A stretch of DNA of 64,000 nucleotides from Eutypa lata (GCA_022661535.1 JAKULF010000012.1:1116001-1180000), one strand, 5' to 3'. Positions 45,701 through 58,406 are shown, counted from the first letter of the stretch. Notes: generated by a model not told the origin, from the sequence alone. Numbers and translations: made by a program.

Positions 45701-48700
45701 CAAGCTCTAACCGCGATCATGGGATGCGTGATTGAAATGCTTCAGAATACCTACATGGAATACATATACACATACATGCAGTCAGAACTACGTAAGTAGT
45801 TCAGTCTGGTGAGAGAAACGACGTTGCGATAGTAACACAATTGTGCCTATTCAGCAAGTACTTAAGGCAATTTTTACGAGCGATGTTTTACGCAGCTTAG
45901 TTATGTAGGTAAGTAGCTAGCAATATAAGACCCCGCATCATTAGTTTGTCCCCCCTGAAAAAGATCCCAGGATCCATAGAGAAGCGCCGCCGTTGCTTTT
46001 TTCCCCCTTCGTTGCAGGTCACACATCACGTCGCACATACACACACATTTGGACATACGACCCATCATCTCTTCATATGTAGGTCTACAGTCTATCTCCT
46101 ATGTCTGTCTGTGCTGCAAGGAGTTACCAAATAACTGCAGTGTTACTGTCTTGCACAGCCTTAGGTCGCAGCAGCAGTAGCAGCGACGACAACCGGAACT
46201 CGGAACAAGAGAGATGGTATGCCACACACGCATATTGACGAGGTCGTGGTTCACTTGGTATTATCGCGACCATTATTATACACTCTCGACGATGTACTAC
46301 AGTAGGGGTTTGAGTATTCGTATATAGCTCCCTGAGTATATATGCATATATAGATCAGTCTAGAGTCTAGAGTTAGCGAGGATTTAACCGTGACCCAGGA
46401 TAGGTAAGCAGCCAGCTTCATGACAACCAATCCATCTGCTAGGATTCTAGACGTCGTTGATAACAGCGATGGTGATGATGATGATGATAAAGAAAGATGA
46501 TGTTGTTATTATCCACTAAACTGTCGGCCGGTCTCGAAATCGCGGAAACTACCCCCACGATATCCCACTCGAATCCACTCTTCCTTAATATACTAAATCT
46601 CTCTCTACCTACCTGTAGGTATGTAGTTAGAAGAACGTTGGCACGCTCACATACGCATCGTAGTAGAGATTTCTCTCATGCAAATCTCTCTTCAACTGTA
46701 CAATACCATGATCCACCGAGCCAGGGTCATCGGGAATTTGGGAACCGTGGGGCATTCCGTGTCGGTCGTACTGCCGGTAGGCGCGTATGTATGCACGTGT
46801 GTGGTTGGATGCAACTCTTAAACGAAGCACATCATCTGCATCCGGGCCGCTTGATGCCGTTACGTTAGGTTAGTAGGCAGGTATAGCCTGGAGCTGCGTC
46901 AATACTATATATGTAGATAGGTAGATATGTAGGACTTTGCTACGTCGGTAAGAATTGGACAATACCTAGAAGACTATAATGGTCTTTCCTTGCTCGGGCA
47001 GGGGGCTTCTAGCGTCCCTAGACAGGGGCAAGGGGGTACACCACTTTTGGAAGAGAGTGATGATATCTAGTAATATCTGCTCCATATTGACTATATTACC
47101 TAACTATAGAAAGGAGGTGATCTCGAATTATGTTTAAGCGCGCGCACTCGCTCGCTCGCTCGCTAGATAGATATTCTAACTATATTAACATGCGTGTCTG
47201 GTAATGCTTGGTACCTACCTACATACCTACCAGACCGGCGCACGTATATAGAAAGCGGATTGCCTCATCGTTAAGGAAGCGGGCCGAGACGATGTAGAAG
47301 TACGTTACGTATGTCCCTTGCCCGGGGGATCCGGAACTGCCTGAAGCGGGTTGCGAATATCTGGGGTATTATCGTACGTTGGACATACACATACCTACAT
47401 AGCTACCTACCTGTACCCTATCTGTCTACCTACCTACCTACCTACCTACCTACCTACCTATATGCATACATAAGTGACCACCAGATCTCCTTCACTCTCC
47501 AACGACTGGTGTGATCGGGATGAGAATGGGTCGTATTTTTTCCTTTGACGTGACGTCGCTTTCGGTGTGTAGTAGGTATTGAATGTGCATAAATTCAAAA
47601 AAAGCTACCAGCCTGCTCATAGTAGGTTAGATTCGGTAGTGCTGGTAGCCTGCCTACATGCAGGTAGCATGTACGTAGATATATATGTATGCGATCCAAT
47701 CCAGCAATGGCACTTAATTAAGCATTATACACGACCACTTCGAACGCGGGGATTGGGGGTTGGTTGTCAGGTTGTATATGATATGTACCTACCCAGGTAC
47801 GTATATGCAAGCGTTCATGCATGACATCAGGGTCTCTATAGGTTCGGTATCCATGCCTAGATTTCATAGGTCCCATGGGTAGGCCGATAGGTCCGTACGT
47901 ACGTACGTACGCACATGAGGTGGGTTTTTCTTTCTTTCTTTCTTCTTTCTTTCGTGGTCGGGTTACCGAGAAAGGAGATCTTTGCTGCCGCTGCTCCTAC
48001 GGGCTTTCCCCCTGAAGTGTGGGGTATATAATGCAAGAGAGGGAGGGGAGGGGAGGGATCGTTTTGGTCGCTGCCGGTAGCTCGGGCTTGGGTCGTCTCA
48101 TTCGTCAATTTTCGTTTCTTGAGCGCCCGGTATATGCAACTAGATACCTAGCCCAGGGTCTCGGATTGCCGGGGACTCTAATTAGTAGTTACCTACATGA
48201 GTATGTACGTACGGCAAGGGTGAATTATGAGAGTAGGTAGGCAATAAACCTACTAGGTAACCTATCTACTAATTGGCGGACGTTACGTGTCCCAGGCTGC
48301 GTGGTAAAAGGTTTTACACACAGTGAGGGGACGTATGTGAAGTTGACAGCTTGGCTGTATAACGTACACACATAAATTAAGGTAGCGAGCGCATCGTCTT
48401 GGCCAGCTGCCAATGTAACGCCGGCAGAAGCTTGTGTGCGGTGTTGGACCCTTGGCGGAAAAACTCGAACGACGCCACGTACGGTAGCTTCTGTGATGAG
48501 GAATCATGGATGGATGGAAGCACGGGATGAACTATGAACGAACCCGGCTATACGTTAGGTATTTGAGACAGAAAGGAAGGAGCGGCGATGGGGTATGAGA
48601 ACGAGGTTGGGGACATAATACAACGGATAGATATGAGTTCAAAGACTTGTAAAGGGTCACAACTACGTAGTCAATCGAGTGAATAGCTTCAATGAGGATC

Positions 48701-49404
48701 TTATATATACATAGGTAGGCAGATACTTCGGTAGTTAAGCTAGCCAAGGGAGTCTAGTCATACGTATCAGTCGCGCTTTGCATAAGGACCTACCTAGCCA
48801 GACCATATAACCTAAACCTTAAGAGCCTGTCATAAATGGCAACCTGGTTAGACGGTAGGTAGGTGGCCTGCTCGAACAAATTCGCGCTTGACGGCACGGT
48901 TAGTCGGCCAACCCGTAGTCTTGGCCGTGGGAGTGATCAAGCTAGAACCCGTCCTCCATATCTAGGTAGCTTAAAGCTGCGTACTTCTAAGACTGATGTG
49001 TATGTGACCGCTGGGAAACTAGCAACACACAAGCCTAGGATCTCACACATATCTGCGGGGACTGGCGAGCTGGGTTGAAGCGCATATCCCGGCTGAACCG
49101 AATCATGATCTCTGGCATCTAGATACTGCAGGTGTCGTCTAAGTTTAAGTAGATCGCTAGCCCATCACATCGCCTAATAATGCGGAGCTTGTTGCCGCAA
49201 GGCGACGGAACCCAGCATGGCAACTCTTAGCTTAGACTTGACAACGCATGTAACAAGGCTGTATTCGTGAAGCTCTGAACGGATGGACGAGGAGAATACA
49301 CTGGTTGGGCCCAACCAAGAAGCAAGTCTACCGTCACTATTCGCGCAGTATATCAACACCAACAATTCTTGACAGCTCGAGCTTCTCTTTCTCTTTCTCT
49401 CTCT
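42797..49404. other. 6.6 kb gene-free, repeat-studded region
   Basis: The first 300 bases must contain the CASTOR-like first exon and promoter. From about 43100 to 49400 I find no coding sequence: open frames are under 125 codons and without family features. TACC/GGTA units recur dozens of times (for example 43986-43999, 44466-44503, 47426-47460), with GATA (44143-44154), TCGC (47148-47163) and TACG (47894-47909) arrays. The base composition is ordinary, not AT-rich. Confidence 0.6.
47426..47460. repeat. (CTAC)n tetranucleotide array
   Basis: About nine CTAC units, the longest member of the TACC family in this window. Confidence 0.9.
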
Positions 49405-51237
49405 TCAGGATCCCGGGCGTTTCTTAACACCAACAACGACCAAATTCCTCGGGCTCCGCTGATAATCAAAGACAGCCTCGACCCAGCACTTCCGCACGTC
49501 GGCGTGCTGGCGCAGGAACAGCCAGCGGTCGGTGACAATGAGGGCCTCGATGACGACAGCACTGAAGGCCATGAGACTCCAGACGGACGAGAGCTCGCGC
49601 TTGCGGGGGAGGTAGTCCTGCTCGTACCGCGCGATCTCCTCGTCCGTGATGCCGCCCATCTTCTCCTGGATGACGGCGCAGTGCTGCTCGTGGTAGTCGT
49701 CGTGGGTCGTCAGCTTCGCGATGGCGCCCTTGACGTACGATGTGAAGGATTTGTAGCAGCTCTTGCGCAGGGAGCCGATGATGACTGGTTTGGTGCTGCT
49801 GTTGAATGGGCTGTCCGTCGATGTCGAATTCGAGTTCGAGTTTGAGTTCGCGTTACCCTCAGCCTCCTCCTCTGCTGGCGATGGCTTCTCGCCGTCGTGA
49901 TGAACTTTGGTGATGACGCCGCGGTCGAGGAAGATCTTCTGCAGCACCGCGCGGTAGAAGTGGCGGGTGAAGAAGTTGTCGCTCTCGGCTTCGGTCCAGT
50001 TCTGCGGTGCTTGGCACGCCATCATCCGCGCCGTGATGTTCTGCCGTATGCCCATATCCTTGTAGTTGCACAGTCGGTCGCTCATGGGGAATCCATGTGG
50101 ATCGTGTCTTGAGGATTCCCGGATGATACGGCCGTTCAAGGCTTGAAGACTCGGTCGCATATAAGGGAGCTTGTATGTCGGTGGTCCCAAGCGTTCAGTC
50201 ATGAGATTGTAACAACATCCAACGATGGCGATGGCTTGGACTTGCGGGTTCAAGATCAAAGAGCGTATTCCATGGTGTGAAAGATTTCCGCAGGAGTGGA
50301 TGGAAATCGCCATGAGACGTAAGTCCTTTAGCTCTTGATTTTCCTCGGACAGGCTATCCCTCAACTGAGTCACAACATCGGCCAAGTCACCCGATTCCAA
50401 TCTGCTGTCGATGTAGTGAATGAACCCCTTCCCATCCTCGGGCTTATAGATAGTCTGGAGCTCCCTCAGTGACCTGAAGTCGGCAACGTATTCATCGTTT
50501 ACTTTAGGGGGGGTTGCTAATTGCTTTAGGGCCTTCTTGTTTAACTGATCTTCAGGGACCGTGCTGTTAAGCTGTTGCATGTAGAGTTTCTTATTTCGCA
50601 TGACCTTCGGCCTCTCAGTCAGGCGTGCCATGATATCAAACTCCCTCGCACCAGCAATATTATGCTCCCTCCCTTCCACAGCTACAATCTGCTTGTTATA
50701 GGGGGCACTGGCTAAGGCCCTCCCGAGATAATTCTGCCCACTGCCGAAATCGACGAAGTGGGTGACATCACCGCCGATATCATCGGAAATATCACTAGCT
50801 AGCCTATCCACGTAGTCTGCAAAATTGCCCACTTCATGAATTTTCTTGGGCGTCATCCCGACAGACACCAATCGAGTCATCTTAGGAAGTTTCTTCTGCC
50901 GAGGAGAGAAATCCCGGGCAAGAGATAACCCCCTGATGTCTCTGATGTATTTCAGTAGACTCTCAGGCGGCTGGGGTTCCGACATGGAATCAAGGTCATC
51001 CCGTAGTAAGACGTCTAGGAGTCTCATGGGTTCGCATTGTAAGAGAAACGGCCTCCAGTCAGACGGTAGAGCTGAGTGAAATATTCCAGGTTCATGGGTG
51101 AAGAAATCTAGTATATGTACTCCGCCGCATAGTATCTGGAACAGGTCTGAGCTAGTCGTAAATCCCAAAAGATTTTCGACATATTCGTCTGTGCTACCCC
51201 AGCAGTCCTGATAGGGGAGGTGCTTCTCCGGTGTCAT
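49405..51237 (-). CDS. METTL25/RRNAD1-type methyltransferase
   Basis: A single exon of 610 residues. The N-terminal half includes HILDFFTHEPGIFHSALPSD and FLLQCEPMRLLDVLLRDDLD. The methyltransferase domain follows: KKIHEVGNFADYVDRLASDI, then the S-adenosylmethionine-binding strand VDFGSGQNYLGRALA (about residues 162-176) with acidic strand VAVEGREHNI. Later come ISIHSCGNLSHHGIRSLILN and AIVGCCYNLMTERLG, both characteristic of METTL25 and RRNAD1 proteins. A Ser/Asn-rich low-complexity insert lies at about residues 460-485. Related animal proteins are described as putative methyltransferases with roles in RNA or ribosomal contexts; the fungal substrate is unknown. It ends KKRPGS. It is divergent from TLG1 across 617 bases. 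ATG 51237 gives an N-terminus that matches the family length. Confidence 0.87.
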   Translation of the reverse strand: MTPEKHLPYQDCWGSTDEYVENLLGFTTSSDLFQILCGGVHILDFFTHEPGIFHSALPSDWRPFLLQCEPMRLLDVLLRDDLDSMSEPQPPESLLKYIRDIRGLSLARDFSPRQKKLPKMTRLVSVGMTPKKIHEVGNFADYVDRLASDISDDIGGDVTHFVDFGSGQNYLGRALASAPYNKQIVAVEGREHNIAGAREFDIMARLTERPKVMRNKKLYMQQLNSTVPEDQLNKKALKQLATPPKVNDEYVADFRSLRELQTIYKPEDGKGFIHYIDSRLESGDLADVVTQLRDSLSEENQELKDLRLMAISIHSCGNLSHHGIRSLILNPQVQAIAIVGCCYNLMTERLGPPTYKLPYMRPSLQALNGRIIRESSRHDPHGFPMSDRLCNYKDMGIRQNITARMMACQAPQNWTEAESDNFFTRHFYRAVLQKIFLDRGVITKVHHDGEKPSPAEEEAEGNANSNSNSNSTSTDSPFNSSTKPVIIGSLRKSCYKSFTSYVKGAIAKLTTHDDYHEQHCAVIQEKMGGITDEEIARYEQDYLPRKRELSSVWSLMAFSAVVIEALIVTDRWLFLRQHADVRKCWVEAVFDYQRSPRNLVVVGVKKRPGS

Positions 51238-51853
51238 TGTGGTTGTCGTGAAAGAGGTAGATAGGTCCTTAGTTGACCTTGATCTTGATATCCCGACTTC
51301 TATATATCATTCAAACGTGTATGTATAGATGCAAGCGTTGAAGCCATTGCTGAGTTACACAGACGGAGTTTATATACGGCAAACTTACGAGTATGCCCTG
51401 AAGTTATCTTGAAGACAGAAAAGAAAAAGTTTGCGATCATGAATTATTTTTTCACTCATGAAAAAAGCAGGTACAGAATAGTTAGTTCTGGCCCAATGGA
51501 TGGATGCAGCAGCAGCAGCCAGCCAGTGGCATCGGTTCCCGACATGCGGCACCTAACCGGGATAAGATCCACTAAAGAGACCACGAATCAGACGTCATTC
51601 TAGCGGTTTTAGGTAGCTAAGCTCATCCATCAGCCTTATAGTTAACTTTAATCTGCGAACGTAACCATCACCGCCATGTCTTATCCCTGTTATCCAACTC
51701 ACGTACGTACGTAAATACGTATCTTCACTTTCAAACTTCAACATCTCTAGGTACCATAGCAATACACAGAGCGTCAGGGAAAAACCACGTACTTTGCTCC
51801 CAATCCATTTACGACAACAATTAGATGCATATACACGCATTATAACCGGCAGG
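51238..51853. promoter_or_regulatory. Divergent promoter region, METTL25-like / TLG1
   Basis: 616 bases between divergent start codons. It has TACG units at 51702-51711. No specific operator is recognised. Confidence 0.5.
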
Positions 51854-52850
51854 ATGATGTCCTCAACTAACGACGAGGACCCGTTCCTCCAGGTCCAACA
51901 GTACGTATGAACCATAATGGCGAACCCAGCTATACCTACCTAGTCACGAAGACAGACAGTCAGTCCGACAGACGGATAGAACTGTGAATGATAGCTAACT
52001 ATCGCCTTCAACCCCCTATAGAGACGTCCTAACACAACTCCAAACCGCCCGCCCACTCTTCGCCTCGTACCTCCGCATCCGCAGCCTCAGCGCCAGCCAC
52101 TCCACCACCTCCCCCGAGCTCGCCTCCGCACGCTCAGACCTAGAATCCGCCCTCCAATCCCTAGCCGAAGACCTCGCGGACCTAATCGAGACCGTCAAGG
52201 CCGTGGAGTCGGACCCGACGCACTACGGCTTATCCGCGGCCGAGGTAGCGCGGCGCCGGCGCCTCGTGCAGGAGGTCGGGGGCGAAGTCGAGGACATGCG
52301 GGAGGAGTTGGCGAAGCAGCAAGCACAGACACAAGGACAGGGACATGGCAAGGGAAAGAAGAAGAAAAAAAAGAACAGACCAGCGACGCTCTCAGCATCC
52401 AACGCGGCGCGCGCAGCCGCATCATCGGACTTACCACCGCCTTCGGCATTCGCCATGGAAGACGGTAGCCGGAGCGGGAGAGCGTACAACAGTTCCGACG
52501 ATGACGATGACGATGAGAGCGGGGATGAGGACAGCGACACGTACGCGGAGTTCGAGCAGCAGCAGCAGCAGATGATGATGCGGGAGCAGGACCAGCAGCT
52601 GGAGGGCGTGTTCACGACGGTGGGGAACCTGCGGCGCCAGGCGGACGACATGGGGCGCGAGCTCGGCGAGCAGCACGAGATGCTAGAGGAGACGGACCGC
52701 CTGGCCGACCGCGTCGGCGGCCGCCTCCAGACCGGCATGGCGAAGCTGGGCCACATCGTGAGGGAGAACGAGGATCGCTGGAGCGGCTGCTGCGTTGCGC
52801 TGCTTATTGCTGTGTTGGTCGTGCTGTTAGTGCTGTTGCTTGTGCTGTGA
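51854..52850 (+). CDS. TLG1: t-SNARE Tlg1 (syntaxin-6 family)
   Basis: Exons 51854-51900 and 52022-52850 give 291 residues. The N-terminal syntaxin-6 helical bundle starts DEDPFLQVQQDVLTQLQTAR and includes ALQSLAEDLADLIETVKAVE and YGLSAAEVARRRRLVQEVGG. A linker has a Lys run (GKGKKKKKKNRP) and an Asp run (SSDDDDDDESGDEDSD). The SNARE coiled coil (about 205-262) contains EQDQQLEGVFTTVGNLRRQA and HEMLEETDRLADRVGGRL, and a C-terminal membrane anchor follows (CCVALLIAVLVVLLVLLLVL). Tlg1 is a Golgi/endosome SNARE for retrograde transport. The central-layer residue is Gln or equivalent by family but was not individually placed. The two adjacent ATGs at 51854 and 51857 are both possible. Confidence 0.94.
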
Positions 52851-53710
52851 TGTGAGTGAGCGAGTTGGGGTTGGGGGTTGGATTGGTGGGCGGATAGATG
52901 GATGGATACCTACTCAGGCTGACCTAAGTAACTGAGCTGAAGCTGATGGTTTGACATTGGGGATGGCGATGGAGTGGGTGGCAGGGCCATTGGAATTCCA
53001 GATCAAGAGCTGGAAGAGAAGGGCGTGGATATGCCCATGTGGGCGTTAACGGCGTTATGGATGGGTATACAGAATCAGGACGGAATGCCACGAGAGAAAG
53101 AGAGAGAGAGTTAGGCTTGCTATATTCGCAAGACTCCGCATAGCTGTGCTGCTTTTCTTCTCTCGCCCCCTTTCCTGGACATCTTGAGATTTATGGCACG
53201 GCTCCTGCTAGGAAGTCTTTTTAAAATGTAGTATTATCTGGAAAGAATAATCACCCAGGCCTCTAGTCACTAGCATACGGGCACACCTATGCGATGAATA
53301 GATACTTCATGGCCAATACGCTGCGTAGCAAAGATCGCTGATTTCTTATTTTGAGGTGTGAACACACACCGTATATCCATATACGCGCTCTCTCGTACAT
53401 ATATACAGGTTATGGCTGAATCTAGTTGCAAAAAATACATCATCCATCATCCCTCCGTCCATGCCTGAACGCCGAGTTCCAAAAATCATCGTCATCGTCC
53501 TTAGCTAATGACCAGCCAGCCATATCTATCGTCTTCATACCATGTCCACCTCCTGCGGACCTCATTTGTTGCATATCTTCTTCCTCTTTTAAACACCTAG
53601 AAGTGTTACGCATTCATAGTGATGTATAATAAGAATAATAATCATATCAGCATTGTTTTTATCATTCCGCACGCACGCACGCACGCACGTACGCACGCCC
53701 ACACCCCAGA
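52851..53710. other. Convergent spacer TLG1 / GLE1
   Basis: The 3' untranslated regions of both genes. It contains GATG units at 52899-52909, GA units at 53096-53110 and GCAC units at 53668-53698. No gene is seen. Confidence 0.6.
53668..53698. repeat. (CGCA)n tetranucleotide array
   Basis: About seven CGCA units with one GTAC interruption, just downstream of the GLE1 stop codon. Confidence 0.88.
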
Positions 53711-55394
53711 TCATAATTCTATGCCGGCGTTGAGCTTCAGCACCTCGGAGAGGCCGAACAGCGCGAAAGCGCCGGGGCTCTTCTCGGGGGCCTTGGCGGG
53801 GAACTCCACCAGGGCCTTGCGGAGGGCGGCGATGGCGGCCGTGCCGTAGAAGTTCATGAAGCGCTCCTCGTAGTGCTCGAGCATGGAGCGCAGGACGACG
53901 CACTGCGTGTTGGAGATCTCGGTGGGCGGCGTGTTCACGATCTTGGCCAGGCTGGTCCAGTACTTGGAGGGTGGCCAGGGGTTTGTGTTGGGCGACTTGG
54001 AGAAGTCGCGCAGCGCAATCGAGGCGTAGCCCACGGCCAACCCTTTCATCTGGTTGATGTGCAGCTGCTCCGATATCCATCCCGAGCTCTCTCGTTTCCA
54101 CCCCAGTCGCGCTCGCCCCTGTTCCGTCTTTTCGCTCCCACGGTATCCGAAAACCACAGGGCATGCGACGCGGAATTTGGCCATTAGAATGTCGATTAAT
54201 GACTTCCCGCGCCAGAGATATGCTTTGTTCGAGTAGATCATGGCGGTTACCACACCGATCGGGTCAGCTGTCTTGGGCTGTCCTCCACACTCTTGGATGA
54301 ACTGGTTGATGATAGCTTTGGAGAATTGGTTTAGAAGATATAAGAATAATGATGGTAGCTGTGGCTCGTTGTGCGTCGCCCCCTCGACAGGCTCTCTCTG
54401 GTCTGTGATGAAGTTGGAAGGGTCTACCAGAACACTGGGGATCTGAGTTAGGGATTCGTTCAGGAGGGCTTGTATCGCGGCGATCTGGAGCATTCATTGT
54501 TAGTTACGCTTGTATTGGGGCAGACTAGTAGTAGAGATTGGAAGGACGTGCCTGTTTTTTATTGCCACCTTTCTCGCCAACAAGCTGACCAAGGTTCTTC
54601 CTGAGTTCCCGTCGCATATTTCCTAATCGTTGCTTAAGCGGCTGCGAAGATTTCGCCTGCTCTAGCAATGAAGCACGTAGTTTTTTTAGATTCTGATGTA
54701 TCTGGACATAACGGTCTATAGCTGGTGTAGCAGATGGCTTTGGCGCAGTCGTACTGGTCGTAGCGGCCTGTGGAGGTTTGGAAGCGAACCCATTCTGTTG
54801 AGGAGAAGTGATGTTCGCGAACGGATTCGGAGCAGCTGATGGTTTACTTCCAAAGGGATTTGCGCTTTGTGATGTTTGTTGCAGAGATCGAATTGGTGGC
54901 AATTGGACGGAATCTGTACTGGCTGCTCCGTTAACCTGAGGTTGTTGACTAGCTGTCAAGGCAGCAATTGATGTGGCAGCCGGTTTTGAAGTCGTCGATG
55001 CTTCTGAAGGAGACTTCACTGCGGGAGCTGGTTGTGGGGGGGTTGGTTCCTCAGGTGGTAGTTTGGGGACAGTCTTCGCTCTCAGGGCGCGCAATCGTTC
55101 TTCCTCGGCTCTCAACCGTTCCTCATTCCGAATGCGTTCCTCCTCTCTTCTTTGATCTTCTCTGATCTTTTCTTGCTGTTCCCGTAATCTTCTGTTCTGT
55201 TCCTGTTGCTCATGGGCTTGATAGGCCCTAATGGCACCTTCTCTAACCCTCTCATGTTCAGCCTGTGCTGCAGCGAGTGCTTCGAGGTGATACAGTTCAC
55301 TATTTCGGTTCTCAGACAGAAAAGGAGAAAGTCGCTCTTGTCCAGGACTTGAGAATTGCTGGGACCTGCGAGCGGCAGGTGGGGAAGTAGGCAT
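53711..55394 (-). CDS. GLE1: mRNA export factor Gle1
   Basis: Exons 54552-55394 and 53711-54484 give 538 residues. A Glu/Arg-rich coiled coil spans about 45-115 (REQQEKIREDQRREEERIRN). It is followed by a Ser/Pro/Gln-rich linker with NPFGSKP and NPFANI repeats. The C-terminal Gle1 domain starts at about residue 220 (DRYVQIHQNLKKLRASLLEQ), then IPSVLVDPSNFITDQREPVE, LPSLFLYLLNQFSKAIINQF, ADPIGVVTAMIYSNKAYLWR, KSLIDILMAKFRVACPVVFG and YGTAAIAALRKALVEFPAKA. Gle1 with inositol hexakisphosphate activates the DEAD-box helicase Dbp5 at the cytoplasmic face of the nuclear pore. The single intron (54485-54551) has a GC donor (CAG/GCACGT), a clean CTAAC branch site and a CAG acceptor; both sides are in phase 0 and fit the conserved sequence. 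Confidence 0.94.
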
Positions 55395-58300
55395 TGCTTT
55401 CGACGGCTATGTAGGTGCAATCGTAGACATGGTGTTGTGTTAGTAGCTAGGTAGGTTGGTAGGTAGGTATGATGGAAGATTCGACGTGTAAAAAGTAGCT
55501 ATGCTAGGACCGATTGATATTTAACAAGTGCTGATGAGAGACAAAAGTTGGTAAAGCCTTCAATTGTGCCTTGTCTAGTTAAATAACTAACGTTACTCGT
55601 TAGAAAGGGAGAAAAATCAAGAAGAAGTTTCTTTGAGACTTATTTGATAGAGCATACCTAGGTCGGCAGGTAAGGTAGTCCAGGTAAGTTCTATGTTCAA
55701 AAGAAAGGCTGGTGGTAGGCTGGTAGTGAAAGGTAACATTCAATATGATTGGTTGAATTCTGCCAGGTGTTCCAGGATGTTGCATACCCAGAATTCCAGA
55801 TAACGATAGTTAACTGCTAGGGCGGTAAAGCACCCGACGTTGTAGAGCCAACTGTAGCAACATGGTGATGTATGTAGGTAACTACTAGGTATCTACATAT
55901 TATAGACACCTGTGATAATCACGTTTCAAGACAACGAATATTACGTGTTAGTGAATCTAGCATGTCTATATTATACGTGCCCAGGTTGGTAGGTATATTT
56001 TAAACAGGTAAGCAACAAGGAAATCAAGTATGTCTATACCTTTATATGTAGGTAGATAAGGACAATGTTTGTATACTCTGACCAACTTTCTGGCTTTAAG
56101 CTATGTCTTTGCTACGTCTTTACAGCTACCTACTCAAACGTACATAGTCTACCATGTTGCCTTTGGGATGTGTTTGTTCAGTATAGTAATCCATGTTTGC
56201 TTGTGATAACTTTCCAACTTAAATGACACAGTTGCCATAATATCAGAATGATGAAGTTGGCGTTATTAAAGCTCTCACTGAACTGCTAAATGTTGGTAGC
56301 TTATATCTTCAACTAATGGTGGCGGCATGCTGACGACACCCTTAACCTGACTGCCTATAAATCACACCGAATAGGACCATCGTATTCCCGATATCATCAT
56401 CACGCTACTGTTGTACCCTTTGATATCTGTGATCCTCCGCTAACCCATATACAAAGAGGTATTCTTATCTACAGCATTGTTAGGTACAAAGTCTATCTAT
56501 GGTCTTGATCCTCTATTTGATACCTGGGTATAATTTTCAACACGTCCTTTAACCTACATACCTAACGTTAAGCTTGGGGAATTCAATGTCATCCAGCTGA
56601 ACTTCTGAAGAGATGGGGATTTTACACGATCATTGCATATAAACATGAGCATCATACCTAACTACCTAGCTAGGTACTGTAATAAGTGTAGTAGGAATAG
56701 AGAGAGCCCCCTATCACCTATATTGAGTCATGGTGAAAGTTAGATGGCTCTGAACCTTATTATTCGCTAGAGGAACTATAGAATCTTAGAAACATCATTG
56801 ATGGATAGAGGTGTCTTGAGCTATATACATGCCTACATACTTTATATTCGCATCCATCCTAGGAGAGTACCTAAGCTCATGGAAACATTGAACATCAACA
56901 CTTGCAGCAACTTGCATGTGAGCTTTCAATCCTCAGAGCTCAAAGGCCCTACCTAAAAGCTGATCCCCGCAATCCCACTTTTACGAGATAGAGGTACCAA
57001 GCTAGAGGTGATGGCATACATACATACATGTAGTTAGGTCGGGTATGCATTCAATGCTAAAAGTCTGTATGTAGGAGTATACACAAAGTAGCCGTCGCTT
57101 ATTCAAGTTGCAATTGAATGATGTTCTAATGAATATGAATCTATACTACACATACAGATATCTCTACATACATACTTACATATGCAAAACCCTAGACATG
57201 TTTCTATTTTCTGGCTAGCTGCAACACATATGTAGAAGCTAGATATTTCATCATATGAAGGGTGAAAAGGTGGAAAAGGCCACAACCTCACTACGTATGT
57301 GTTAGCCAATAATCGTAGGGGAACCGGCGAATCATAGCCAATTACAGCAGCCCAAGATGCCCCCCAGTGGCTTAGTCTTGGAGGGGGCCAGGAGGTCCGG
57401 GCACTGGTGCTCTCACACAGCCAAGTATACCATTCTGCCCCATCCTTTTCATGTCCCCTCTCCTGCTTGCAGGGTACTTACCAAGTCTACCTCTTAGCAC
57501 TAACTAAACCAAAGTACTCCTAGGCTACGAATAGCCAGGTACTACCATAACTACTTCGTACTAAACCCTAAGATGTATGTACATACATACGAATAGCTGG
57601 AGTATTCCAAGGTTCATAGCTGGTTAACAGTGTCCTCACTCTCACTCTCACGTCAATCGGGGCTAAGTTCAGTCAATCTTTGACCTATTTGATCATGTCG
57701 CTTTAACTACTTGCTTTGACATCTGTTGCTATTGTTGCTATCACACTGCTACTACCTTGTAGCCAACCTACTAGTTACTTATTAGGTAGCTACAGGGCTG
57801 CTATTGCTATTGCTACTGCTACTATTGCTATTGCTTCCTGTCGATTTCTCTCTTTCCCTCCTTGACTAAAAAATAGCTCCCAACTTCATTTACATCACAT
57901 CACCTCGACTCACCATCGTCACTCGTCCTCTTTTCCCCCCCTTCCCACTTTCTTCCCATTATCCACACCGTCTTCCTCAAGAGTAAACTCACATTCCTTC
58001 TCTTAGGATATCCAACATTTACAACAAAAATACAATTTCCATCCTCTCATTGACCCTCCTTTTTTTGCAGTAGTCGCATCAGCCTGAACGCATCTGAATT
58101 ACTTTCAAAGAAAGATAACAACATCACATCACTACCTGACAACTAACAATAACAATAACAACAACAACAAGAACAAGAAATAACCACCATCATCTGGTAG
58201 TAGACAAACGAAAAAGGATTTTCATACCACTTAATCTCTTCTAGATACTGTGTGTGTGTGCGCCTTGCCTCATTTACAAGCCATCCCACCATTATCGACC

Positions 58301-58406
58301 TATCCCGGATACCATATACCGGTAAAGCGTCCTCTTAATAGGACGCTGCTCGCATTTGAATTTGACGTCCATATTGAATTCCGGACTGCTCGCTAGCTAG
58401 CCCAAA
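55395..58406. other. 3.0 kb divergent spacer GLE1 / SSD1
   Basis: Contains the GLE1 promoter (right of 55394) and the SSD1 promoter and leader. TACC/GGTA units recur. A stretch of GCTATT/GCTACT hexamer-like units lies at about 57798-57840 and AACAAC units at 58140-58170. No coding gene is supported. A long SSD1 5' leader, perhaps with an intron, would fit the family. Confidence 0.55.

Noticed and set aside
46497..46868. 123-codon frame in the long gene-free region
   Set aside because: No recognisable motif, mixed composition and no splice support.
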